From Janthinobacterium violaceinigrum (GTDB taxonomy: Bacteria > Pseudomonadota > Gammaproteobacteria > Burkholderiales > Burkholderiaceae_D), in contig NZ_WFLI01000049.1 of assembly GCF_009208555.1 (NCBI RefSeq), positions 1 through 36,450 of the forward strand: a stretch of 36,450 bases of DNA. The letters run 5' to 3'. Below are positions 12,801-18,232 of this stretch, in pieces. Position numbers and translations under genes: made by a program. Under the pieces are notes generated by a model that was not told the origin of the DNA, made no database searches, and worked only from the letters and a program-made list of their open reading frames with translations. Positions within the stretch are counted from its first letter, which is position 1. Every line of letters starts with the position of its first letter.

Positions 12801-13484
12801 CTGCTGGGCCAGAGCCGCATCATGACGACCTTTGGCGGCGACATCCTCGGCTGGTCGTCGCAGGGCGACATCAACGCGGGGCGCGGCTCGAAGTCGACCA
12901 TCGTCTACACGCCGCCCAAGCGCGTGTATGACAACTGGGGCAACGTGACCCTGTCGTCGGACGTGCCCAGCACGGGTGCCGGCATCGCCACCCTGGCGCC
13001 GATCGCGGAAGTGCCGGCCGGCGACGTGGACTTGCTGGCCCCGCTGGGCACCATCGACGCGGGCGAGGCGGGTATCCGCGTCTCGGGCAACGTCAACCTG
13101 GCCGCGCTGAAGGTGATGAATGCGGCCAACATCCAGGTCAAGGGCGAGGCCAAGGGCATGCCGACGGCGGCGTCCGTCAACGTGGCGGCCATGACGAACG
13201 CCAGCGCGGCCGCTTCCCAGGCCACGGCGGCAGCGCAGGACGTGGTGCAGCGCGAGCGCGCCGCCACCCGTTCCGCGCAGCCATCCGTGTTCACGGTGCG
13301 CGTGCTGGGCTTTGGCAGCGAGGCGCCGCCCGACAGCGCGCAAACGGCCCCGCAGGAAGGCGCGCGCATCGAGGCGGCCGATTACAACCCCCGCAGCGCC
13401 GTGCGCGTGCTGGGACTGGGGACGTTGCCGGAATCGGCCACGCGCCAGCTGACGGCGCAAGAGCGCAGCAGGTTGTCGCCATGA
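840..13484 (+). CDS. giant filamentous haemagglutinin-like TpsA protein (DUF3739 type)
   Basis: A 4214-aa secreted protein of the two-partner-secretion type. The start at 840 has AGGA at 826-829. The in-frame ATG at 780 has GGAGG only one base away and would sit at the predicted transcript start. The long signal peptide ends near ATPARA-QQ (about residue 50). The TPS domain (about residues 140-270) shows the family patterns AILNWETFNVG and VNRNGIVFTG. Most of the rest is Gly/Ala/Val/Asp-rich short repeats typical of a beta-helix stalk. A less repetitive insertion (about 2800-3130) contains paired cysteines (C3064/C3071, C3109/C3116). A DUF3739-like segment lies near 3770-3805 and the end carries VRVLGFG and VRVLGLG. 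No TpsB pore gene, VENN motif or toxin domain is visible. Likely an adhesin or biofilm/contact protein; exact role unknown. Confidence 0.93.
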   Translation: MTKLHTAQRPVPNVDTGAQRSSTLGSRLRLTPLAYALTTMLMAGAFATPARAQQAFSGSWFAAKGAAQNTAATSGRLPNGQPLPLGSRPEGQQQQANAQLQRSLNNLNLAARAIAAQQAAQAQARQAAAGGASAPNGLAQGGLQVDTNSLTAGWLNAQAPVQTVAAGKTAVVVQQTADKAILNWETFNVGKDTTLTFQQQKDWAVLNRVNDPQARPSQIQGQIKADGTVLLVNRNGIVFTGTSQVDTRSLVAAAARISDAQFQKNGIYSAGTAGATTLTDAAGKVQVQAGARLASNAPKGSTEGGGYVMLLGQEVHNGGEISTPKGQALLAAGDSFAIKKGVGTDGNPLSTTRGSEVTPQFAAGSTAGKVVNTGLIQAREGDVTLAGRTVQQDGVLLASTTTATRGTIHLNALGSDAAVTVGRGATTAILVEDDGKTTALDSQRDAMRGPAVTSTENILAVNDRRDQSRIEIGSAGTVEFMGDSLTLATGGQIAVNAASRSLLRDGAQLDVSGAVGVKVAMEANNVEINVQGNEQRDAPVNRDGKALINNNIWVDRRKLVFVPKGTNGYDSDRWYTAGGLLEVAGYLGTQGHSVSEWMAQGGTVSFGGKDVVTQLGSSINLSGGTLDVQTGALRQTWLKGADGKLYEAGSAPADLAYAGVYKGYEEEHARWGKDASAFYANPLIAAQKRLENGYTVGRDAGKLVVATGSAVLEGGIAGDVFQGERQAQAPQALLDGYQQSQLAAAQRGQLVVGQYQPMFDKRTGVLQHALSAVMDEVRLTRVQDGIAAGLDVTGVLSTEREGKLLLDTTLLNNQQLGALRIAAKGAITVDSALQVADGGNITLFGKDVAINASLRSRGGSIAAGNVLNQIGALGMLDTFVNPGVPPGTLVLADGVTLDASGLFSNVLRDPLAAAGLPYVNGGSVSLRTYGDVRIGNGSLIDASSGAAILAQAKQQGGKGGNVTLASYGATADLVLGEGAQVRGHGVAGGGKLELQANKIMIGNVEKSGAGSLQLDGDFFDKGFSSYSLVGKQGVTVADGAQVDVRMPVLRVVDNEKLALWTPEQVTENPLKGTLTQRKGASLALQVGDIQSGAADMAIAELLVGKNAVVSVDAGQSIKLSSVGQLTVDGRLNAWGGKISLGGVGVNGAVSEAVEAAGHGRSIWIGEHAVLDVAARAVSATDAQGRRYGKVVDGGSIVVGGEIDHAQGSTSAASLFVVVRDGAVLDASGAHAVLDVNGDAIDVASAGGSIALASNNGLYLDGQLQARAGGAGAAGGTLSVATGTPEYLKVLATPKVLQGRQLAMTQRQGASDLAAHVSAQDAAATLQYGHGRFSVEQVEAGGFANLALLGAASFDGDVALRLQQSFQLYGAPVLTPGSQPGARISIAAPYVRLASIKPAGRDFYTTPGSAGVSPVASQISIAGDLIDVRGMVNILADDVRLSSRGDLRFLLSPLGWDGNQPSTVLSSPGDMTLNVAQLYPATGAGAAVRVGYGSVGGKFGYDPAHSLTIGRSTADVPAMPSSAFGSLELAAAHIEQGGVVRAPLGRLEIGVARYDNDKSLTVNLLANSITSVSGAGMVMPYGGTVDGQNWNVDGKAATFIGVGGVNSQGGLRIGVEMAGVAVDVQPGALLDLSGGGELTGAGFIAGRGGSTDARYHPLLQVGANGGFVLPGLATNPVYAIVPGVQAPQAPSGGEKAASDPAVGRQVTIGSGVPGLAAGTYTLMPSTYALLPGAFRVELNGLAGQGGAGSVAQPLRNGSWAAPGTLSIAGTDIRAPLASQLILTPAKVLRTYSQYNETGYAAFALADAQTRGIPRALLPSDAKTLKLTMAPGGGADTLQFRGTGKFAAAEGGYGGTVVLMSSSPSAGDIEILGDGAPGTSGAGQVSVRASSLNNIGAARIVVGSSPITEFGQGGNYVNFGNNFARAIYLRAGAVLSAPEVFLIAQDPSNTELGIGVIDIAAGAGISTLGKGKAAYDANDGFIYKSKEDIHMLAASNGLLNVAPVGGTARGGIRIGMCALACTDTASLYSEGTLLLSTSGSFQLHDTARYGTRNLSLAVGAINIGSNEALAAAQASGTRPSGLTLNQGVLDRLLRGDTSTGAPALQALMLSAADSVNFYGDVVLDTYDKASGKSNLERLVLTTPAMYGQGGAGTAATIRTANLIWGGAVSAAGNVIAHGAGTGSGTLNLEAERIDFGFGPFTQPAGVASFDRLALGFGTVNLKASGQVTANHKGSLSVYQAQGAYETGKGFQYSGGNLHISTPLLTGDAGSTHSYTAGGALTVAAPAGVAPAAPVKNHDALGAQLALNGDSVSVATAVVLPSGKLTVSAQHDITVADAARIDMAGRKSTFFDVDKYSWGGDVILDSRAGDIRQGAGSVIDLSAENNRAGSLKAVALDGGAGTVDLQGKILGGASGSYDAGGTVVPYKQGSVDVRAQTLGAGGTLDSQFASLNQRLTDGGVTGGRSFQLKRGDLTIGNEVKAGEVQVAVDNGRLTVAGVIDASGERVGSIRLAGKHGVTLAGNAVLDAHGTVLRVDSYGKIIDSPNRATVELNAGEGVLNLAGGAQIDVRHGTAAVAGKGKGEYDGAARGTVELYAPRLGSGGARTDADAATFGDIAIAAGGGLTIRGAKSIAVNAMQRYDDAAYAIVPGANGQPVQDLSASGRPYQVINQAYLDSKHGDSTAFIDAALANTALRNGKLAGLATAAYADALHVRPGVDIVSKTADGDLVVQGDLDLSGMRYASLNPRFQRTTVRGSGEVGSLLLRAGGDLSIYGSINDGFAPPPATQDDSGWKLLPGRDFNGSDVIVPGKGVTLADGTIFPGGVTLNYDVPVKAFNVRANTRLPVDVVLNQVLTLPAGTVLAAAVRDSTGKVLHAAGTLLATAQTLPSGTRLDAGSVIGQLIKVRAMTWPKGVALPGLLGELNVITLSGKVVLPVGALIPNGTNVKLLPGVDAIELRPEVAGRQGRLWAIAPMLADGSQAWGMRLVAGADLDGADTRAVQAHPAHGTLRLADSHYGMYGVLIPPKGVQYWTKEAQELGEREGIPGIVAGEPITEEFTSQFGQTVEVFCANDPSMCVLKVAYVWTRAGAEEFADPSVKAGDVVDLDGLGWPTMCEENPTWCGTSQPTFDYKASSLRYSVLRTGTGDLDLVSGGNLRMDSLYGVYTAGMSSVATAAGDPYNLPRARGLDGTVLSNPDGAHERLVDGGSDSLYRAWYPDQGGNLLLQVAGDLSGSLVGAAAASNGRPVNKDGLGGSVAVGNWLWRQGSGGVATGGPAQPTAWWINFGTYAARSGLADTVLGFTGFGTLGGGNVRADVAGDAGMLARQVGAIYDSNINVRSQGLLLAVGSTGRVLADGSLQLTGGGDLDLRVGGALNPASKPGDGHLNGALADLRGHADVAAGQLGTVALQYGTWGTDHVPLETRAFDAFRATRATPRGGMTLVPGDATFSVATLGDQVLQDVADPGRVLQLNTSSYTSASGEQGAGYSWFSLWTPRTALDLLSAGGNMTPLTAGIDTATDLAIVYPSIVRVAAPHGSLYYGKAITDWGSASLYAAPLLLAPSPNAQLQWLAGDSIYAGGYAISQSGAAADSMATPFKPAFAAWNLRPGSLTPLAGNVASTGVPSSTVNYPLFAFGPDSAAGPANSGTQAARIYAVTGDLMGVNSGRMVAFDDAPRAGVTWYEGAQPVWMKAGRDIVSSGTAQLEAVGARGDGDMTFRNYSNLFVHNNTFDVSVVSAGRDILNSSFNVAGPGTLDISAGRNILMQDKGSVVSLGPVVAGDKRPGAGIAMQAGVGAAGLDYLRFVKPYLDPANVAQKGVPLADQAGKVVKAYDAELAAWLGERYAFKGTAAEVLAFYLALPEPQQRVFARNVYFAELKAGGREYNDWDSSRYGSFLRSRNAIAALAPATDANGKALAYAGDIVMYRGLYAVRNDGEQRWDYYPRSGYVHTNFGGDIQLLTPGGKQVFGIEGEAPPATSGIITKGGGNIELFSHGSILLGQSRIMTTFGGDILGWSSQGDINAGRGSKSTIVYTPPKRVYDNWGNVTLSSDVPSTGAGIATLAPIAEVPAGDVDLLAPLGTIDAGEAGIRVSGNVNLAALKVMNAANIQVKGEAKGMPTAASVNVAAMTNASAAASQATAAAQDVVQRERAATRSAQPSVFTVRVLGFGSEAPPDSAQTAPQEGARIEAADYNPRSAVRVLGLGTLPESATRQLTAQERSRLSP

Positions 13485-14221
13485 TGGCCGGCATGGCGAA
13501 GGCGGCCGATGCCTTGCCCTTGCGCATGCCGGGTGCTGGCGGCCATGCGGGCATGGCCTGGTACCGGCCCGCCATCCGGCCCCGCCTGCGGGCGGCCAAC
13601 GATGTGGCCCCGCCGCCATCGTTGCCCGCTCAGGGCGCCCGGCTGCAGGCGGTGCTGGAAGGCAATTACGCGGCGCTGCACCGGCGCCTGACGCGCCACC
13701 TGGGCTGCGCCGAGCTGGCCAGCGACAGCCTGCACGACGCCTGGCTGCGCCTGGGCGCGTGGACGGCAGGCGATGGCGCGCCGCTGGCGCACAGCCCCGC
13801 CGCCTATGTGTTCCGCGTTGCCTGCAACGCGGCCGTGGACAGCCTGCGCCGCAACCGCGCCTGGCTGTATGCGGACGAGCGTGACGGGGATGACGCCGCC
13901 GGCCTGGTCGATTTCCTCGCCGATACGGCGGCGGGGCCGGAACGCCTGGCCGAGCTGCAGGCCGATGTGCGCCGCCTGGCGCAGGCCGTCGAACTGCTGC
14001 CGCGGCGCCACCGGCAAGTGCTCGAAGCGCTGCGCGTGGACGAGCTGACCCGCCAGGAAGTGGCCGAGCGGCACGACATGTCGCTGCGCAACGTCGATAC
14101 GGCCCTGCGCCAGGCGCTCGACCACTGCGCCCGCCACACGGGCTACGCGGCGCTGGGCGGAGTCGGCACGCCCCGGCGCAGTTTGCGCTTGCGCAAAGGA
14201 CAGGCGCACATGGGCGGCTGA
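13481..14221 (+). CDS. ECF (FecI-like) RNA polymerase sigma factor
   Basis: 246 aa. Sigma region 2 is seen at about residues 65-127 (SDSLHDAWLRL, AAYVFRVACNAAVDSLRRN) and region 4 at about 172-215 (LPRRHRQVLEALRVDELTRQEVAERHDMSLRNVD in part, a helix-turn-helix). The ATG at 13481 overlaps the haemagglutinin stop as ATGA, so translation is probably coupled. This gives an N-terminal extension of about 50 residues (Pro/Ala/Gly-rich) that usual ECF factors lack. A later start is possible, but I saw no better one. It has no FecR gene next to it. The FecR at the left edge, separated by the 12.6 kb gene, is the nearest candidate partner. A sigma placed downstream of its likely target would give positive feedback if it drives the 746-772 promoter; that is inference. 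Confidence 0.88.
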   Translation: MMAGMAKAADALPLRMPGAGGHAGMAWYRPAIRPRLRAANDVAPPPSLPAQGARLQAVLEGNYAALHRRLTRHLGCAELASDSLHDAWLRLGAWTAGDGAPLAHSPAAYVFRVACNAAVDSLRRNRAWLYADERDGDDAAGLVDFLADTAAGPERLAELQADVRRLAQAVELLPRRHRQVLEALRVDELTRQEVAERHDMSLRNVDTALRQALDHCARHTGYAALGGVGTPRRSLRLRKGQAHMGG

Positions 14222-14240
14222 CGGCTGTTCTGCGTTCGTT

Positions 14241-14258
14241 CGCGTACAGACGCGTACA
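14241..14258 (+). repeat. phased direct repeat CGCGTACA x2 upstream of paoABC
   Basis: CGCGTACA occurs at 14241-14248 and again at 14251-14258, exactly 10 bases apart, so both copies face the same side of the helix. The site lies about 75 bases before the paoA start in the only gap ahead of the operon. It could be a regulator binding site. No regulator gene is adjacent. Confidence 0.35.
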
Positions 14259-14333
14259 TCTGCTGCTGCCAGACTGGCACTTCGGGCCTGCATGCGCCCA
14301 CCCAGCCAGTCCACAGCCAGGAGGAAGCGCGAC

Positions 14334-14993
14334 ATGACAGAGTGTAATCACATCAATGCGGGCCGGCGCGGCTTGCTGATTGCCGGCGCGCTGTCGGCCA
14401 CGGCCGTGGCCGTGCCCCGCGTGGCGGGCGCGGCGGAAGCGGTGACTGCATCCACCCAGGCCGGTGTTGCACCGCCGCCCGTCCTGATGCAGGTGAGCCT
14501 CGACGTCAACGGCCAGCGCCGCAGCCTGGAACTCGACACGCGCACCACCTTGCTCGACGCCTTGCGCGAACACCTGCACCTGACGGGAACCAAGAAGGGC
14601 TGCGACCACGGCCAGTGCGGCGCCTGCACCGTCATGCTGGACGGCCAGCGCATCAATGCCTGCCTGACCCTGGCCGTGATGCATGATGGCGCCACGGTCA
14701 CCACCATCGAGGGACTGGGCACGCCCGACAGACTGCATCCCATGCAAGCGGCCTTCATCGCGCATGACGGCTACCAGTGCGGCTATTGCACGCCAGGGCA
14801 GATCTGTTCGGCCGTGGCCGCGCTGGGCGAAATCCGCCAGGGCATTCCCAGCCACGTCAGCGTCGACCTGAACGCGCCGCCGCAGGCGACGCCGGAAGAA
14901 TTGCGCGAACGCATGAGCGGCAATCTTTGCCGCTGCGGCGCGTATTCCAACATCATCGAAGCCATCGCGGAAGTGGCGGGGAGGCCGGCATGA
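14334..14993 (+). CDS. paoA: periplasmic aldehyde oxidoreductase, 2Fe-2S subunit PaoA
   Basis: 219 aa, close in length and sequence to E. coli PaoA/YagT. The start at 14334 has an ideal AGGAGG at 14319-14324. A twin-arginine signal peptide is visible (GRRGLLIAGAL, residues 10-20), so the folded complex is exported by Tat. The N-terminal ferredoxin fold carries cysteines C90, C95, C98 and C110 (GCDHGQCGACTV). The second helical domain carries CGYC and, near the end, CRCGAYSNI, giving two [2Fe-2S] clusters. It passes electrons from the molybdenum site in PaoC towards FAD in PaoB. E. coli PaoABC oxidises a broad range of aldehydes, preferring aromatic ones, and is viewed as a detoxifying enzyme. 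First gene of a three-gene operon; its stop overlaps the paoB start. Confidence 0.95.
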   Translation: MTECNHINAGRRGLLIAGALSATAVAVPRVAGAAEAVTASTQAGVAPPPVLMQVSLDVNGQRRSLELDTRTTLLDALREHLHLTGTKKGCDHGQCGACTVMLDGQRINACLTLAVMHDGATVTTIEGLGTPDRLHPMQAAFIAHDGYQCGYCTPGQICSAVAALGEIRQGIPSHVSVDLNAPPQATPEELRERMSGNLCRCGAYSNIIEAIAEVAGRPA

Positions 14994-15949
14994 GAGTGTT
15001 CAGCTATGAAAAGGCCGCCACGCCGGCCGAAGCGGCGGTCGCCGCCGTGCGCACGCCGGGCGCCCGCTTCATCGCGGGCGGCACGAATCTGCTCGACCTG
15101 ATGAAGCTGGAGATTGAAACCCCCGCGCATTTGATCGACGTCAATGGCCTGGCCCTGGATAAAGTGGAAGCTACACAGGACGGGGGCTTGCGCATCGGCG
15201 CCCTCGTGCGCAACACGGCGCTGGCGGCCCATGCCACCGTACGGCGCGACTACGCAGTCCTGTCGCGCGCCTTGCTGGCCGGCGCTTCGGCGCAATTGCG
15301 CAACAAGGCGACGACGGCCGGCAACCTGCTGCAGCGCACGCGCTGCCCGTATTTCTACGACACGAACCAGGCGTGCAACAAGCGCGTGCCGGGCAGCGGC
15401 TGTTCTGCCATCGCCGGCTTCAGCCGGCCGCTGGCCATCCTGGGCGGCAGCGATGCCTGCATCGCCACGCATCCCAGCGACATGGCCGTGGCCATGCGCG
15501 TGCTCGACGCGGCCATCGACACGGTGCGGGCCGACGGCAGCACGCGCAGCATCCCCATCGCGGACTTTTACCGTTTGCCGGGCAGCACGCCGCAGCGGGA
15601 AACGGTGCTGCAGCCGGGCGAGCTGATCACCAGCGTCACCTTGCCGCAGCCCGTAGCCGGCACGCACGTCTACCGCAAGGTGCGCGACCGCGCCTCGTAT
15701 GCGTTTGCGCTCGTGTCCGTGGCAGCGATTATCTTGCCGGATGGCACGGGCAGGCTGGCCCTGGGCGGCGTCGCACCGCAGCCGTGGAGAGTGGCCGCGG
15801 CGGAGCAGTCGATGCCCGACGGCGCTGCCGCCGTGAGCGCGCGCCTGCTGGCCGGCGCCAGACCGACGGCCGACAACGCTTACAAGCTCATCCTGGCGCA
15901 GCGCACGATTGCGGCCGTGATGGCGCAGGCATCCGCACGGAAGGGCTAA
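14990..15949 (+). CDS. paoB: periplasmic aldehyde oxidoreductase, FAD subunit PaoB
   Basis: 319 aa, almost the same length as E. coli PaoB/YagS. The ATG overlaps the paoA stop (ATGA), so I chose 14990 although the frame is open further upstream. The N-terminal FAD-binding pattern of the molybdopterin-dehydrogenase FAD domain is present (RFIAGGTNLLDLMK, residues 26-39), with QLRNKATTAGNLLQRTRCPYF in part at 102-122. C119, C129 and C138 (RCPYF, ACNKR, GSGCS) match the region that binds an extra [4Fe-4S] cluster in PaoB. The C-terminal domain follows from about residue 185. It has no signal peptide of its own and is expected to travel with PaoA through Tat. Confidence 0.95.
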   Translation: MRVFSYEKAATPAEAAVAAVRTPGARFIAGGTNLLDLMKLEIETPAHLIDVNGLALDKVEATQDGGLRIGALVRNTALAAHATVRRDYAVLSRALLAGASAQLRNKATTAGNLLQRTRCPYFYDTNQACNKRVPGSGCSAIAGFSRPLAILGGSDACIATHPSDMAVAMRVLDAAIDTVRADGSTRSIPIADFYRLPGSTPQRETVLQPGELITSVTLPQPVAGTHVYRKVRDRASYAFALVSVAAIILPDGTGRLALGGVAPQPWRVAAAEQSMPDGAAAVSARLLAGARPTADNAYKLILAQRTIAAVMAQASARKG

Positions 15950-15953
15950 AGCC

Positions 15954-18164
15954 ATGAAATTCACGACACCGGCCACCACCAATCCCATCGACCAGCTGAA
16001 AGTCGTGGGCCGCGCCACGGACCGCATCGACGGCCCCCTGAAAACCACGGGCACGGCGCCGTACGCGTACGAGCAGAACAAGGCAGCACCGCACGCCGCC
16101 TATGGCTACGTCGTGGGCGCGGCCATTGCCAAGGGGCGCATCGATGCCATCGATACGGGCGCTGCCCGGCGCGCGCCCGGCGTGCTGGCCGTGGTGACGG
16201 CGGAATCGGCAGGGAAATTGGGAAAAGGCAAGATGAACACGGCGAATCTGCTGGGCGGCCCGGACATCCAGCATTACCACCAGGCCATCGCGCTGGTGGT
16301 GGCGGAAACGTTCGAGCAAGCCCGTTCGGCCGCGCAGTTGCTCGACGTGAAATATGTGGCGCAGCCGGGCGCCTTCGACCTGGCCCAGGCCAGGAGTGCG
16401 GCGGTCAAGCCCAAGGACGGCAAGCCCGACAGCAAGACGGGCAACTTCGCGGGCGCGTATGCGAATGCCCCCGTGCGCCTGGACGCCAGCTACACGACGC
16501 CCGACCAGTCGCACGCCATGATGGAGCCGCACGCCTCGATTGCCGCCTGGGACGGCGACAAGGTGACGGTCTGGACGGCGAACCAGATGGTGGACTGGGG
16601 CCGGGGCGACCTGGCCCGCACCTTGGGCGTGCCGAAAGACAAGGTGCGCATCGTCTCGCCCTACATCGGCGGCGGTTTCGGCGGCAAGCTGTTCGTGCGC
16701 GCGGAAGCCTTGCTGGCGGCGCTGGGCGCGCGCGCGGCGCAGCGTCCCGTCAAGGTAGCCCTGACGCGGCCCCTGATGTTCAACAACACGACGCACCGTC
16801 CCGCCACCATCCAGCGCGTGCGCATCGGCGCCGCGCGCGACGGCAAGATCACGGCCATCGGCCATGAATCGTGGTCCGGCGACTTGAAAGGGGGCCAGCC
16901 GGAAACGGCCGTGATGCAGACGCGGCTGCTGTATGCGGGGCCGAACCGCATGACGGCCATGCGTCTGGCCGTGCTGGACTTGCCGGAAGGTAATGCCATG
17001 CGCGCGCCGGGCGAGGCGCCGGGGCTGATGGCGCTGGAAATCGCCATGGACGAGATGGCGGATAAATTAAAAATGGACCCCATCGTCTTCCGCATCCTGA
17101 ACGACACGAAAGTGGACCCGGAAAAACCGGGCAGGCCGTTTTCCCAGCGCCGCCTGATCGACTGCCTGCGCACGGGGGCTGTGGAGTTCGGCTGGAAGGC
17201 GCGCCAGCCGCAGCCGGGCGCGCGGCGCGACGGCCGCTGGCTCGTGGGCATGGGCGTGGCGGCCGCGTTCCGCAACAACCTGGTCATGAAGTCCGCGGCC
17301 AGGGTGCGCCTGGACGGCAACGGCGTGATCACGGTGGAAACGGACATGACGGATATCGGCACGGGCAGCTATACCATCATCGCCCAGACGGCGGCGGAAA
17401 TGCTGGGCGTGACCTTGAACAAGGTGGTCGTGCGCCTGGGCGACTCGGATTTTCCCGTATCGGCCGGTTCGGGCGGGCAGTGGGGCGGCAACAGTGCCAC
17501 GGCCGGCGTGTATGCGGCGTGCGTGCGCTTGCGCCAGGCCATCGCGGGCAAGCTGGGCTTTGATGAAAGCCAGGCGCGCTTTTCGGATGGGCAAGTGAGC
17601 GAGGGCGAACGCAGCGTGCCCCTGGCCGCCGCCGCCTTCCATGGCGACGTGGTAGCCGAAGACCATATGGAGTACGGCGATCTCGACAAGAAATTCCAGC
17701 AATCGACGTTTGGCGCCCATTTCGTGGAAGTGGGCGTGGACAGCGACACGGGCGAAGTGCGCGTGCGCCGCATGCTGGCCGTGTGCGCGGCCGGCCGCAT
17801 CCTCAACCCGAAAGCGGCGCGCAGCCAGGTGATCGGCGCCATGACCATGGGCGTGGGTGCGGCCCTGATGGAAGAACTGGTGGTGGACCGGCGCCGCGGC
17901 TACTTCGTCAACCACGACCTGGCCGGCTACGAAGTGCCCGTGCATGCCGACATCCCGCACCAGGACGTCATCTTCCTCGATGAAACGGACCCCATGTCCT
18001 CGCCCATGAAAGCGAAAGGGGTAGGCGAGCTGGGCATCTGCGGCGTGGCGGCCGCCATCGCGAATGCTGTCTACAACGCGACGGGGGTGAGGGTGCGCGA
18101 GTATCCGGTGACCCTGGACAAGCTGATTGGCGGGCTGGATGGGAAGGTCATGGCGCGCGCTTGA
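15954..18164 (+). CDS. paoC: periplasmic aldehyde oxidoreductase, molybdenum subunit PaoC
   Basis: 736 aa, like E. coli PaoC/YagR (about 732 aa). A xanthine-oxidase-family molybdenum protein: an N-terminal domain beginning VGRATDRIDGPLKTTGTAPY, the cofactor-binding GGGFGGK at residues 239-245, and the catalytic base Glu at 692 within GVGELGICG, the same number as reported for E. coli PaoC. The family binds molybdopterin cytosine dinucleotide. The start lies 4 bases after paoB, with a GGAAGGG Shine-Dalgarno stretch inside the paoB tail. In E. coli a fourth gene, paoD (XdhC-like, cofactor insertion), follows. Here the next gene is unrelated and on the other strand, so the maturation factor must be elsewhere. 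Confidence 0.95.
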   Translation: MKFTTPATTNPIDQLKVVGRATDRIDGPLKTTGTAPYAYEQNKAAPHAAYGYVVGAAIAKGRIDAIDTGAARRAPGVLAVVTAESAGKLGKGKMNTANLLGGPDIQHYHQAIALVVAETFEQARSAAQLLDVKYVAQPGAFDLAQARSAAVKPKDGKPDSKTGNFAGAYANAPVRLDASYTTPDQSHAMMEPHASIAAWDGDKVTVWTANQMVDWGRGDLARTLGVPKDKVRIVSPYIGGGFGGKLFVRAEALLAALGARAAQRPVKVALTRPLMFNNTTHRPATIQRVRIGAARDGKITAIGHESWSGDLKGGQPETAVMQTRLLYAGPNRMTAMRLAVLDLPEGNAMRAPGEAPGLMALEIAMDEMADKLKMDPIVFRILNDTKVDPEKPGRPFSQRRLIDCLRTGAVEFGWKARQPQPGARRDGRWLVGMGVAAAFRNNLVMKSAARVRLDGNGVITVETDMTDIGTGSYTIIAQTAAEMLGVTLNKVVVRLGDSDFPVSAGSGGQWGGNSATAGVYAACVRLRQAIAGKLGFDESQARFSDGQVSEGERSVPLAAAAFHGDVVAEDHMEYGDLDKKFQQSTFGAHFVEVGVDSDTGEVRVRRMLAVCAAGRILNPKAARSQVIGAMTMGVGAALMEELVVDRRRGYFVNHDLAGYEVPVHADIPHQDVIFLDETDPMSSPMKAKGVGELGICGVAAAIANAVYNATGVRVREYPVTLDKLIGGLDGKVMARA

Positions 18165-18232
18165 CCGGGCAAGGTACAAGTGCGCGTTCCATGCCTGGTC
18201 GCTGGCGTCAAGGTGATGGCGCTTGCATGCTG

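Noticed and set aside
840..13484. Idea that the giant protein is a CdiA contact-dependent toxin with one of the small unknown genes as immunity
   Set aside because: No VENN motif and no variable toxin tail; the C-terminus is the VRVLGFG/VRVLGLG tail that I associate with DUF3739-type proteins, and a sigma factor gene follows, not an immunity gene.
6501..14855. 2784-codon antisense open frame across the haemagglutinin, sigma and paoA genes
   Set aside because: It spans three well supported genes on the other strand and has only low-complexity composition.
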